From: Arthrobotrys musiformis
Taxonomy: Eukaryota; Ascomycota; Orbiliomycetes; Orbiliales; Orbiliaceae
DNA: 64,000 nucleotides
Assembly (NCBI GenBank): GCA_036971715.1
Contig: JAVHJL010000005.1
Location: forward strand, 3,688,545 to 3,752,544
Reading direction: 5' to 3'
Positions 21,758 to 32,879 of this stretch are shown piece after piece. The notes under the pieces were generated by a model that made no database searches, was not told the origin of the DNA, and worked only from the letters and a program-made list of their open reading frames with translations. The stretch's first letter is position 1; each line of letters opens with the position of its first letter. A program made the position numbers and the translations under genes.

Positions 21758-23460
21758 TTATCTCAGCCCGTTGTTCAACATGTTCGGAGCATTGTTTGTT
21801 CCGCGGACGACGCCACGGATAGCTTTCGACAGAATTAACTGTTTCATGCCTCTGGGATTCAGCTTCAGATTCGGGTTCTTAACGAGTTCCTCTGCGATCA
21901 TGCCCGAAACTGCTGGACACGCCATTGAAGTGCCTTGCATGGAAGTGATAGATCTGCCAATTAGTCGACCAGTTAGCATGGCTGTGCCGAGCCAGGCGAA
22001 GGGAAAGCGAAAAAGTCTGGAGTTACATACTGAGGCCCACGGTTGTGAGAACTGACAATAGCGACACCCGGCGCATGGATATCGACACATCTACCAAAAT
22101 TGGAAAAGCTGGCCCGGTTGTCATTGATGTCCGTGGCACCAACTGTGATAATTGGGATTTGGGCGGAAAATCCGGCGGGCCAGAAGTTACAAGCGTCGGC
22201 GTTATCGTTTCCTGCAGCAACAGAGAAATGCATGCCAGCTTGAATGCCTTTCTCCATGGCCCTCATGGCAGCAGTAGCTCGGCCGTTTCCGCCAAGAGAC
22301 ATACTAACAACAGAGCCTGTGGTTGCGTTAGCAATTGATAGTTACTTGTTTATTAGACGTTGGACCAACCTTTGAAGTTAGGGTCTCTCATCCGCTGGAG
22401 ATGGCGTCTATAGGCAAATTCAAGACCACCAAGTATGGCGGCGAAGGTTCCAGGGCCGCGACCAGGCAGTACTTTGGCACCAATTAGGTTGACGTTCTTA
22501 GAAACACCGAACCGTGTCCCGCCAATAGTTCCAGAGCAGTGGCTGCCATGACCGCCATCGTCGTTGAAGTTGTTGCCGTAGCCGGTAAAGCCCATAGAGG
22601 CTCTACCACCAAATTCGGTGTGTGCAGTATTTATACCTACTCTAAATTAGTAATTATCCGCCGGAGTTTGGTGATACTTGTTGGCACTGCTTACCAGTGT
22701 CAAGAACGTAGACGTCTACACCCGCACCACCACTCTGGTCAAAGCGGTAGTTATATGATAAATCTGTAGCGCGGCGACCTTGTGCATTCACACGGTTGGC
22801 GCTTGAGACCCTTTGGAGGTTCCACGGCGCAGTGTTTTGTGTTTGGATGCGACCAGTTTGGCGCTTCTCAAAGATATGCTCTTCATCCCATGAAGTCGAA
22901 TTGTACGCAGCTTCCGCAGCTAAGTCTTCCTCATCCTGTGGCATAACACTAGCGTACACCAACCCATTCTTTTCCAAAGAGCCAATGTTCTCAGCATCGG
23001 CCATACCTTCGGCTTCGGATTCCCTCATCTTCATAGTGAATGCTCTGATACTTTTCCCGAAGGTCTCGATACGGGTACCTTCGTCAGTTTGAAAGCTTAT
23101 ATAAGAGCTATCTCCTAGTTGCTCATCGAATGCAAGGAACTTGTGGATATCGCGTGATTCTTTGATTCGAGTAGTATTATACCCCATTTCATCAAATATC
23201 TGCGGCCACGGGCGCTTCTCGTCTTCGGACATAACGACGAGATATTCATCGATTGGATCATCGTCATTGGGTTTGGTTGCGTGGGATTGCGAGGTGAGGC
23301 ATGGTTTTGTGGCTGGTGGGAGAGTTTTCATTTGGTGCGCTAGAGTTGCGATTTTATCGCCTCGGCGGTACCAGCGCTTGTTGAGGGACTCGCTTGGTGC
23401 ACCGTACGCGGATTGAACCGCTGCAAGTAGCAAAGTGCTAGAAATGATGATTGACTTCAT
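21758..23460 (-). CDS. Secreted subtilisin-like serine protease, proteinase K family (S8)
   Basis: Exons 23460-22695, 22636-22370, 22316-22031 and 21953-21758 encode 504 residues. An N-terminal signal peptide (about 20 residues) is followed by a long propeptide of inhibitor I9 type (DEYLVVM and the region after it). The catalytic domain starts near the KR at about residue 202, after which QNTAPWNLQRVSS is the classic proteinase K N-terminus. The triad is complete: D254 (VLDTG, split by intron 1), H285 (GHGSHCSGT) and S449 (GTSMACP). The Asn of the oxyanion hole lies in AAGNDNADAC. This predicts an extracellular or vacuolar endopeptidase made as a zymogen and matured by propeptide removal. Compared with short secreted members (about 400 residues), the propeptide is extended. 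Introns are 53-77 bp. Confidence 0.93.
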
Positions 23461-24770
23461 TTTGATGCTCTAGTCGGGCGCGGGAATTCTAAAAAGATGA
23501 GGAAACAAAGAGAGTGGTAGATTAGTCGCGCAGCGACAATCACAAAAGATCAAAGTTAAAAAAAAGAGCGTAGAAAAAGAATGGAAAAGAATGGAAATCA
23601 CGGCTAGCGCGAGTGGGCGAAGGAGCGAATTCTGAGGCAGATGAGTGGTGAACTTGATAGTGGAAGAACTCTGGTGAGGGGAGCACAAACTTATATCCTC
23701 CAATGGGTTGGCCATAATATATTTTCTAGAAAATTCGGGGAAACGATCAGGCCTTTCGTGGGAGTTCACGAAATCGGGAAGTTTTCACCAACTGTAACGA
23801 CACCCCTCCCCCATAAACCGGCAAAGAAGTTTGGAGTGCTTCAAAGACCTGCGCTTGATTTCAGCCACTTCGAGCCACCTTGAATGCTGAGCTTGAATTG
23901 GAAGCTACGGAGTTGAGCAGGAGTCGTTACCATTGATTAAGGTGCAGGTACCCGTGGGTGGCCTGGCTGGGTAGCTATTTCGAATCAGGTGAAGGAGATC
24001 AGTCTCAATGCCGGCAAGTGAAAGGCATGGTAAGCGCTCTTGGGGAAGTCTTGGGGTTTTCTTCCCGGGCCCCTCGTTTCACTTGGGAGATCTAGATGAG
24101 ATAATGTGTGGTTTTTGTTGCTTTCTGTCAAACGACACTGCGCCGAGACCAACCCTCAATTAGGGGTATTGAGGGTTCCCAGGCACCCGTTCAACCCGAC
24201 ACCGTTACACCGGCATGGTATTGACCGAGCTCCTCTGGGTGGTGTATACGATTTTGGTGGTTGTCACGAATTTTTCTCGCCTCAGAGTGAGACTAGGTGA
24301 GCGAGGCCAGGTCATGTTTGAAAACACGTTTGAGTGTGACGTTCGGTTATTTCGACATTCCCTTCTCTTGTTCTTTCCCCTTTGGAAATCTGGAGTGAAT
24401 TGCGAACACGAACGAGCACCAGCGCGCCGGGGTATTAGAGCTGGAAATTCTCCTGGCTGACAAGGTGAGCCCGTTCCTCGGATACTATGGCGCATACGAT
24501 AATTTTCCAACCTGTAAACTAATGCAGCATTGTATTGCAATCAGAATCTTGAACTTGTCTTGCAGTGAATTGAACCAAATTGTACCAAAAGCGCACAGCT
24601 GGTGGGTATATATACGGATACATATGGGTGACCAAAACCCCTCAGCCCGACTGGAGCAAAAATTCATTGTCGAGGTGGGAGTAGGCTTGAGTAGCGAAAA
24701 CTGGAAAAGAACTTTCTCAAATTCGCGGCCTTTATATTTTGGTTAAACGTTAGAAGGGGAAGCCGACAAG
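23461..24770. promoter_or_regulatory. Divergent upstream region, subtilase / F-box gene
   Basis: About 1.3 kb separating two start codons that face away from each other. The 100 bases next to the protease start are purine-rich on the plus strand, like a pyrimidine-rich fungal leader on the coding strand. The open frames here look like by-products of this composition. Confidence 0.35.
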
Positions 24771-26596
24771 ATGGCCTCGACTTCACGAGCATTGAAATGG
24801 GCGGGTAGAAAATTGGGTGACGGTAAGCCTTTTAGACAAAAGGGATTATACAGGGTAGTCTTTAGTTGCTTACAGGTTCGTTTGGATCAAGGTACTTCCG
24901 ATACAACGAATACGGCAGGAAAGAAGCCTCCGCTAACACTGGAGACTCTACCCTACGATATTCTCATCAGCATTTGTGAATACATCGCTCCTGAAGATGG
25001 ACCGTGGCCCTGTCAGGACGAAACCTGTAGTATTTGTGCAAGCCAACACATCGTAATGCGGGAGAAGGTGTCGACGGTCGAGCGAATCAGACAACAAATT
25101 AGTAGTATCAGACTTACGCGACCATCCGCCATGAACCCTCTACCAAATACAAACTACTACGCCGCTTTCTCCCAGACCAGCAAGTACTTAAGGGAAATTG
25201 CTATCCCATTCGTGTTTCGGGCGATGCGAATCGCCCCACGGACTGGTGAAGAATATATGAGGCTCGGGCGAGAGCTTCTCCTTATGGAGGGGAAGGGGAT
25301 ATTTGAAAGCGTCCGGTAAGTATCTTAGCTGATAGCTCTCTTCGGGGCATGTGGTTAGTTCCAATTATCAACCTAGTCGTTATGCTCATGAACATTGAAT
25401 CTGTACAGAAAGTTGTCAATAGTGTTTTCCCCTGATATATACCTGGATGAGAACCTTTGCCTAAGAAACGAATTTCCAGTTTTCAAACAGTCGGATATGC
25501 TAATTTCGTCGATGGAAATAATACTCCGCAACATCACTAAACTAGATACCCTATTGTGCAAGATTGATTTCGTGAAGGAGAATTTCCGACTCAACTCCCT
25601 GCCTCTAACCAAAGAAAGGAGAATCCCGGTGGGCAGTTTGATGATCTCATATGGATGCGGGTGGCTGCTCCCACATCTTGAACCGAGGCGGCTAATGATC
25701 AGAAAAGGTAACGAGGTAGGTCGTTCGTTTTTGATCTTGATAGACTTTAAAAGAAGCCTACTAAATGACTAATTTTCGGTAATTAATTGATATACGCGAA
25801 AAGGAAACATGGTATCACATTGTAAGAGCAGAAACCGAAGTAGCCCGTCGGTCAACTTTAAAGATACGCACAGAATCCCTAAGATTGCGCGGCATCGACC
25901 ACCCAGAGCGTGATACGAGGGCCGTTCGCTTTTACAAAGACTTGAAGACGTGTGCCAACTTCCTAACGGAGCTTCGAATTTTCACCTACATTGTTGATAA
26001 CAACGGGATAAAAGGTATTTAGTTGTCTCCTACCTAGACCTGGGAGGGTATTCAGACGTAGATCAAGTATCGATTTTATTAACATTGGGTTTGGAGCGCT
26101 AATATATACTGGTTGGTGTTAAAAAGACCTGTTACAGTGCGTTCCTTATCTGGAAAGGCTACACCTTGAGAATCACTGGCACTCTTGGTCCCGACCAGAC
26201 AGATTAACATTTTTTGTAAGATGGACTACTTCACTGATGCTACTGTACGTTTTCTTGTGCTGATCGTGATGTCACCAGGATTTGTCCGTGACTCTATCTT
26301 GTTTGCATAGCCTGGTCTATCTGCACATTTGGAACGATTCAGATTCCGCCCGGGAATACGACATTAGGGACGAAAATATACATGCAAGCTTTGCTAGAAA
26401 CTGCAAGTCCTTGCAAGAACTAGTCCTTGGGATCGATGAGAATACCGCTATCTGCAAGATCATGAGGGACGAGTCTGGGGATCTGATACCTGAAAAGACA
26501 CAGCTGAGAGCTAAAGATGAACCAGACAAAAGAGTGTTCTTCAGGCCGTCCCCGCACCAAGGCCGCAATTTCGTCAAATCCTTTTTGAACGAATAA
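24771..26596 (+). CDS. F-box-like protein (1 of 4 in the cluster)
   Basis: Exons 24771-25315, 25409-25715, 25804-26014, 26127-26215 and 26279-26596 encode 489 residues. An F-box-like helix pair is seen at about residues 54-75 (LETLPYDILISICEYI). It is followed by a Cys-containing insert (CQDETCSIC) and a segment typical of fungal F-box proteins (FSQTSKYLREIAIPFVFR). The C-terminal part has leucine-rich-repeat-like stretches (CVPYLERLHLE, LQELVLGID). F-box proteins link substrates to the SCF ubiquitin ligase through Skp1; the C-terminal part would choose the substrate. Intron 3 was placed at the acceptor that keeps LLQCVPYLERL in frame. A GTAAGC...ACAG pair inside exon 1 (24823-24875) could be spliced but would break the frame. 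The next three F-box genes follow on the same strand. Confidence 0.75.
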
Positions 26597-27123
26597 ACTG
26601 GTTCCCTGGCGGATTTCATTCGCTTTTACCAGGACTATGCATACACAAGGCGGTTAAACAAAATTTAGGATCGTACCAAAAAAAAAAAAATAATAATATG
26701 CACTAGCTATTCTTGTTTGAGCAGCATGAATGCACATGCATTGTCGGCCTTGTGGGCTCCAAATCTGACATCCAACAACGTTGTTTCCGCCATTCCGACA
26801 CCCGCATAGAAATGTAGTTGAAGCTTCTAGCATAGCTCCCAACGCATCAGCTTTCCTAATTTGGACTCATCGGCTTGGACCTGCATATCTCGATAAGATA
26901 ATCCCATTGGCTAAATAGCCAGCAAGCATTGCATGCAAATTGTACAACTCTCCGTGGAAAAACGGTGATTATGATATATTTAAATTCTGATCGCGGTTCA
27001 GGAGGGTTTCTTCCCCTTTAAACTATTATTGTTGACATTTTCGATAATTCTGAGTATACTCGAGTATTAAAGAGCGCGACAGAGGATACAACCGCAAGCG
27101 AACTCGAAGCTCAAACCTTCACG
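26597..27123. other. Intergenic region between F-box genes
   Basis: About 0.5 kb with an A-run near 26679-26691. No further element is seen. Confidence 0.3.
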
Positions 27124-28893
27124 ATGTTTAAAACCGACTTCCAAATCACGACAATTCCAGAAATAGTAGCAGACGAACCCTCTCCGGGGCTGCCTCCTCA
27201 GTGGGATGACTACGATGTTGATCCTGGCGCAAGAACCGACCAAAAGCCCCCTATTCTGAATCTTTCAATCGACATCCTTGCTTTAGTCATCGAATATCTT
27301 TCATTTCGCGATATAATTTCCCTTTCTCTCACTACAAAAGGGTTTAGACATCTGCGACCTGAACCTGCTTCGAACCCAGGCTCTGCCCCACTTTCACCTC
27401 CTCTATCACCTGGAAATGAAGCACTATGCTCTGCTAGAATCCATCAAAGGTTTTTGGCTCATAAATCTTCCCAAAAAAAGACAGAACAATGCCCCTACTG
27501 CCAACATGACCTCTGCCCGACTAGCTGCTCGTCAGCTATGTTCCTCGACACGCAAACAGGCATATTGTTTCCCGCATCCCTTTATAACAAACATAAAGCC
27601 ATGTTTAAATACTCCCCAGAGTTTACCAAGCGGGAAACCGCCCTTCTTACACCCAACAAGCGCGAATCTCTGCACCTGGGGCATAACAAGCGCGAATCAT
27701 TCATGGGACACAGCAAGCGCGAATCTCTTCTTATTTCCCCCAAACGTCAATCGACAATGATGCATATGGCAATCAATACTCCAAAGCCCGTGGAATTCGT
27801 TTACTCGACAATTTGGTGCGAACATCATAGGTGTCCCCGAGATCTCTTAGCGCAAAAGAGTAACTTCAGTGGAGGGGAGGATATCGCGAGCGGAGCGGGG
27901 AAATTCCTAGTAGAGTACAACAACGAATTACGGTGGGAAAAGGCACGACGGGAAAGGGGTCCCCGTTATTCTCTCTGGACTAGATGGTTGGTCGGCTATA
28001 AATCGGATCCACAACCCCAAACGCAGCGTACAGCTTCCATAGTAGGCAGTGGGCCTCGAAGGAAGAGCATCATACCTTGGCTGGACAACCAATCAGCCCC
28101 TTCCGGTGGGGGTAGCCGACGGAAGAGTTTGATACCTTGGCTGGACCGTGATCGCGAACCTTCCCTCACCCCGCCCCCGCCACCGGCAGCGGGTAGCGGT
28201 GGCAGCGGTGGCCGCAGGAAGAGTTTGTTCTCCTGGTTGGACAAGTTCAAGGATCCGAGCGAGTTAGAGGGGGCCAAACAGCCCGAGCCAATATATGAAA
28301 GGTCCTTTTACGAAACTTACTGCCTTCATTGCTTGCGCCCACTGAGAATGCAAGGTGCTAGCAGGGGTTTACACAGCCATTGGCAGGGACTAAGCTGCGA
28401 GTGTCGAACAGTCAGCCATGCCATTGGTGGTGGATGTCGTCGATGCGGCGTTGCTAGCGTTCGGTTCACTCTTATCGAAACATTTGATAAGATTTGGGAA
28501 AAGAAGATTGATAACTCTGATGGAGCTATCAAAAATCAGAGTTATTGGCTTTTCGTAGCTACTGAATGCGAAATAATCCGTGCAGCTGGCCCCGGAGCAC
28601 TAATCGAAACCAAGAGGCTCCGTCCGCGAGACCCTGTCGCGGCCGCCAAAGCCCTGAATACCGTTCGGGGCTACGATGTCGTTCCACTCCCCAATCATAG
28701 CCCAGTCGGCCTTCAGGATCTTCCATACGAGGTTTTACGCCGTATTGTTGATTATCTCAGAGATATGGAAACTTTCCAGAGAGACCCGCATTTCTGGGCC
28801 ATGCAGGCTACCTACTGTTTCCCGAAGGCATGGCAGGGAAGTTTTGGGGACTTTAATGCCATGAACGTCCACGAAGATCCATGTTTGTCATAA
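27124..28893 (+). CDS. F-box protein with Cys/His-rich segments and internal repeats (2 of 4)
   Basis: A single exon of 589 residues. The F-box lies at about residues 40-78 (LSIDILALVIEYLSF, then SLSLTTKGFRHLR). Several paired cysteines could bind zinc: CPYCQHDLC (about 122), YCLHCLRPL, CECRT and CRRCG (about 400-445). Between them are two short internal repeat sets: four to five KRE-containing units at 27625-27752 and three copies of a basic-Ser/PWLD unit at 28057-28242. A second F-box-like helix (LQDLPYEVLRRIVDYL) sits near residue 530. The overall plan, F-box plus Cys-rich core, is common among large fungal F-box families. The repeats are unusual and carry RRKS-type sites that fit basophilic kinases such as PKA. 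The substrate is unknown. Confidence 0.78.
   Translation: MFKTDFQITTIPEIVADEPSPGLPPQWDDYDVDPGARTDQKPPILNLSIDILALVIEYLSFRDIISLSLTTKGFRHLRPEPASNPGSAPLSPPLSPGNEALCSARIHQRFLAHKSSQKKTEQCPYCQHDLCPTSCSSAMFLDTQTGILFPASLYNKHKAMFKYSPEFTKRETALLTPNKRESLHLGHNKRESFMGHSKRESLLISPKRQSTMMHMAINTPKPVEFVYSTIWCEHHRCPRDLLAQKSNFSGGEDIASGAGKFLVEYNNELRWEKARRERGPRYSLWTRWLVGYKSDPQPQTQRTASIVGSGPRRKSIIPWLDNQSAPSGGGSRRKSLIPWLDRDREPSLTPPPPPAAGSGGSGGRRKSLFSWLDKFKDPSELEGAKQPEPIYERSFYETYCLHCLRPLRMQGASRGLHSHWQGLSCECRTVSHAIGGGCRRCGVASVRFTLIETFDKIWEKKIDNSDGAIKNQSYWLFVATECEIIRAAGPGALIETKRLRPRDPVAAAKALNTVRGYDVVPLPNHSPVGLQDLPYEVLRRIVDYLRDMETFQRDPHFWAMQATYCFPKAWQGSFGDFNAMNVHEDPCLS
27625..27752 (+). repeat. In-gene repeat encoding KRE(S/T) units
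   Basis: A codon block for Asn/Ser-Lys-Arg-Glu-Ser recurs about every 29-30 bases (27655, 27684, 27712), flanked by degenerate copies at 27625 (TKRET) and about 27738 (PKRQS). It lies in frame in the second F-box gene. Confidence 0.7.
28057..28242 (+). repeat. Three in-gene repeats encoding basic-Ser + PWLD motif
   Basis: Copies at 28057-28086, 28117-28146 and 28213-28242 encode RRKSIIPWLD, RRKSLIPWLD and RRKSLFSWLD. Gly/Ser/Pro-rich linkers separate them. Confidence 0.85.
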
Positions 28894-29590
28894 TATCATG
28901 TGCATATGTGGCCATTTCTTCCGTAAAATTGTACCTCTTGCTGGTTTCCGGTTATTTTTTTTTTGTCTTTTGCTTACGGTACTGGAATCGCATGCGCTGG
29001 TTAGGTAATGGATAATGGTGTATGTGTATATATGTCTTCGGGTTCGATTATTACAAGTTGGAAATGATTTTTGTGTGTCTAGGTATGCGGTCGAACGGCG
29101 AAAATGTTTAACTTTGCTTTCTCGTGCATTTGTAATAGTCTGTTTAAATATCGGCATATTTGCTCTCACTTTCTAGAACTTGCATTAGTGCTATAGTCGT
29201 GGTTGCTTCTTTCACATTTTCCCCGATCATAATCTCCGATATATTGCGGGGAAGTGGTAGATTTGATGCGATAATTGATGGGGGTTTGTTTGAGACGCTG
29301 CCAGGGCTTATATTTGGTTCCGTACAACGTGAATTGTAAGTCTGTTGTGGATTTTCGGGTTATAGGTATTCAATTACATACGTTGAAATATGACTAACCT
29401 AGTGAGATGTCTAGATACGACTTCTTTCACTTTTGTATACGCTCATATCAATATTTTCATATGATTATCGAAAACATAGAATTATACAGTGGCTAAATTA
29501 ATATAATTACAACATTCTATTTTTGAGAAACCTCGATTAATCAACCAAAACAGCCTTAGGGACATCGGCTAATTAGGCAGAGCAAGCCGT
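28894..29590. other. Convergent intergenic region
   Basis: About 0.7 kb between the 3' ends of an F-box gene and a minus-strand surface-protein gene. It is AT-rich toward 29400-29530. No gene is seen. Confidence 0.35.
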
Positions 29591-30517
29591 TCAAAGAAGA
29601 AGAGATGTCGCAAGCATAAGGCCGGCAACTAAACCGAGACTAAGTTGCGTCTTTGCGCTACTATTTGGTGTCGACGAGGGAGAAGATGTTGTAGAGGTTG
29701 TTCTAACGGAACTACTTGTCTCCGCGGCATCTGTGGACCCCGGTGCAGCAGTGGTTTCGAACGGAGAAGTAGGCGCTGGCGTGGTGGATTCTTCGAAGCT
29801 AGTTGATGATTCGACCTCGAATTCCGATGTAGTTGTAAACTCGGATTCGAAATCGGTGCTAGTCTCAGATGGGGTGAACGATGGGGTGGTAAAAGTCGGC
29901 GTATCGATGTCTGTGGTCTGAGCACCTCCCAAGCCTGCAGATATGGTAGCCCAGTCTTCAAGAGAGCCGGAACAGACGGGGATCAAGTCTGATGCCGTAC
30001 AGATTGGAGCATCGGTTGGGCTAGTGGTGTGTTCATGTTAGTTGGGACTATCCATTCAAACTTGAGCGAGCAGTGGGCGGAGATAGACATACCAAACTTG
30101 GGTTTCTTCAGCGTCTCTAACAGGAGTTCCGGCATCTATTCACGCGGCGCGTGCGTAAGTATCTGACATTGGGTCTCAAATCCTAACAATGGTTTGGTTC
30201 ATTTGGTTCATGGGATGCTTACCGACACATGGTTTGAAGCCGCTGCAGATCTGGCCATCCTCACAACAACCTCCTCCTGAACAATAGAATCCCGTTTCAC
30301 AAGAAATGCCTTCAAGTTTTATTAGTTAGTAGAATAATTATTAGATAGCGGATACAGACAAGAGCCTACAGCTTGTTGCAGTTTGTTCGCAAATAACAGC
30401 TCCGACGCAAACGGCCTGACGCTTCGCGATAGCCATGAAGCCACCAATAGGCTGGACTGCGACCGCGATTTCGACGGCGGCAAGCGCAAGAAGGACACTA
30501 GACAATGTAGATCGCAT
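29591..30517 (-). CDS. Cys-rich, probably GPI-anchored cell-surface protein
   Basis: Exons 30517-30370, 30309-30223, 30135-30093 and 30020-29591 encode 235 residues. An N-terminal signal peptide (about 20 residues, SSVLLALAAVEIAVA) is followed by a compact domain rich in cysteines (CVGAVIC, CISC, YCSGGGCC, ICSGFKPC), two of them formed at splice junctions. A second small Cys pair follows (PICTASDLIPVC). Then comes a Ser/Thr/Pro/Glu stalk of about 95 residues, and the protein ends with a hydrophobic tail (LSLGLVAGLMLATSLLL) after small residues, as expected for GPI attachment. The likely place is the plasma membrane or wall. The pattern is not the strict CFEM spacing, so no function is assigned. 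Confidence 0.8.
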
Positions 30518-32075
30518 GTTGATTGAGTTTGAATGATATATACTATATAAAATGGAAATTTCCGACTTGAAGTTCGGGAACTAGAAGAAGAGAATGTGCG
30601 AAGATTAAATATTGGAATACGGTGGAGATTAATCAATTGAGATAGAGGTCATATAGAAAGCCTTTCTTACGCCAGGAGAAAAGGTCTTTGGGTTTTATAC
30701 GTCCATTCCATTACCATCAATTGTGCCAACAGGAACCCGCGGGCCCGACAAAGTTTCCCCCTGAAGCCAAATTTTGCTTAATTCCAACATCCAGAAGCGC
30801 AAAAGACTTGGCGAACAGCGTCGCTTTATTGTCAGGCCAGTTGCAGGGCAGTATTCTTTCCCTTTTGGTGTGAAAGCTGAACGGACAACTTAAGGCTGCA
30901 GCAGCTGCGGAATTCAACTAAAGTCACTTTGGTTCCGACGTTAGTTCGATTCAGGGAAAAAATTCCTCAGGGTGTGGCTGCGTTACACAAATGGATGCCA
31001 AGTTTGCGCTTTGGCGAGCTAAGAAATTAGTAATACTTATCGGGTCCCCACAAGGCTAGAAAAACAAGGCTTCGAGGAAGAAATTAAACCGATGCTTAAA
31101 TCATTCCCTTGTCACCCTCAGAACAGATCGGCGTTCGAATTTGGGTTATGGACCACCCAAACTTGAAATGCAAGGTGTATTGGATATATACTTAGCGTGA
31201 AGCTGAAGTTCACTCAGCAAGGGTTTTGCACTTGTGAGACCTATCCGGCCCACTATCTTTTGGGTCGGTGTTGTCTTCCTGTTTCATTAGGGCGGACATG
31301 CGTGCATGACTGTCTACCTAGGTAGTCAGAGCGAGGTAGGGTTGGTAGATCAACTAAAGCCCTAGACTAAACTAAAGCGCGGTGCAGCACCCATAGGCCT
31401 TTTGAAAAGTCTCATGATTCGCCTATACATAGCTTGTATGATTGTAGCCATATGTGATTTTTGGAGGAAATACAGTTGCACTCCTAACTCATGAGTCCCC
31501 AGGAGTGAGCCTGCAGGCTGGCGCTGACCAACATGTACTTTTTTTTTTTTTTTTGAAAACTGGGATAACAAAAAGACGTTGTCTCGTCGCCAGACTCCCT
31601 AGCTTGTTGAGGAGGGCTACGCTGCATATGTAACCGATCAGTAGTCCTGAATTAACTATAAAGACAACCACGGTGACCAAAGCGCTCGCAAGAGACATCC
31701 AATATCAAAGACGCGGGTTCCTGAAATTTGACATTTTTTGGTGGGTGTCGCAACATTTAAACGTCAATGCGGGAGGCTTGTCGAGAAGCGGGCTTCGAGC
31801 TGGACCGGGGGATGTCCAGATTGCGAACCTTTTAATTTATAAAGTTTAGGGCCCTAAAAAAAAGAAGCATAAAATTCGTGTATCTAAGGCATAGAAACAA
31901 CCTTAAGCTAAGTTCCAACCTTGTAGTCAGAAACGGTGCACCAGTAAAAAGGGCAAGTAGAAGAATCCAAGATAAAGCAGTATATATATTAACGTTTACA
32001 CAGATATGTATGCAAAGTAGGATGGATGCTTGTTCATGCACTGAAGTGCACTTGATGGCTTTGAGGAAAGTATGA
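30518..32075. other. Intergenic region, no gene recognised
   Basis: About 1.5 kb with a 16-base T-run at 31539-31554. Open frames (for example 31362-31698 on the minus strand) are short, lack motifs and cross the homopolymer, so they were not accepted. Confidence 0.35.
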
Positions 32076-32435
32076 CTAGAGCCAATATCCGATTGTGCAC
32101 AGGACGCCGCCCACAAGTCCCATGCCGCAGAGGAGACCGATGGGCGGGCCTCGACTTTCCTGTACCGTCGACAGGACGTATTCTGGGAAGGCCATTCGCC
32201 AAAGGCCTAGTGCCAAGATCGACCAACCTAATGCCGTCACCAAAAGGGCCTTCGGTGGATACCAGACATTGTGATCTTGAACAATCCCAACCCCGCAGAC
32301 GAAAAGGATGGTACCATTCAGAAGAACCACTGCTGGGGAGCTTTGAGGGAAAACGTGCCAGTTTTGATATTCTGAGGCTGAGAGAGCAAGTAGCGTTGGG
32401 CCCATGATACGGGCGAGGAGTCGGGTTGGCGCCAT
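32076..32435 (-). CDS. Small integral membrane protein, about four helices
   Basis: A single exon of 119 residues with hydrophobic segments near residues 10-22, 34-50 (AVVLLNGTILFVCGVGI), 63-80 (LLVTALGWSILALGLW) and 99-117 (IGLLCGMGLVGGVLCTI). A hydrophilic DHNVWYPPK loop lies between the second and third. Composition, topology and a clean start support a real gene, but I cannot name the family. Its start is 444 bp from that of the divergent F-box gene. Confidence 0.65.
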   Translation of the reverse strand: MAPTRLLARIMGPTLLALSASEYQNWHVFPQSSPAVVLLNGTILFVCGVGIVQDHNVWYPPKALLVTALGWSILALGLWRMAFPEYVLSTVQESRGPPIGLLCGMGLVGGVLCTIGYWL

Positions 32436-32879
32436 CCCTCTCGAGCTAATCGAGTTTGAACGGTTTGGGGATAACTATCGATAGGGGGCCGAAAGGCTGG
32501 ACTTTTTGAGGGGTATCTTTAGCGGCGATGGATTTGACTGCAATCGATTGGTAGCGACTGCTTGTGCCGACCAATACTTGGTATTGGCCCACCATTGATT
32601 TGACGATTGACAAGGGCACGAGCCTTGGCGCTTTATCAACGAGGACTTGAACATTCTCGGTTGTGCAACCATCGATTTGCGGTTTGGATAAATCCCACAA
32701 TCCTGAGACCCCGTCGTCGGTGAGTAACATTCTGCTGATTCCCCCATGAGTCAGCGAAGTCATATCCTTTTGACGAAATCTACTTTTATATAGCTAACTT
32801 TGACCTCCGAAAGTTTTTTGGATTATCTATTTTATTCTACAATTCCGACTCGGTCATACGCCCTAACCTCGATCCCGAC
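32436..32879. promoter_or_regulatory. Divergent upstream region, small membrane protein / F-box gene
   Basis: A 444-bp region between start codons on opposite strands. A minus-strand frame of 105 codons (32763-32446) ends ten bases before the membrane protein start. It has no motif and is treated as leader sequence. Confidence 0.35.

Noticed and set aside
23470..23769. 99-codon minus-strand frame upstream of the subtilase
   Set aside because: Its hydrophobic stretch comes from a pyrimidine-rich leader; it lies in the protease promoter.
32446..32763. 105-codon minus-strand frame before the small membrane protein
   Set aside because: It has no motif, sits in a divergent promoter and ends ten bases before the next start; treated as leader.
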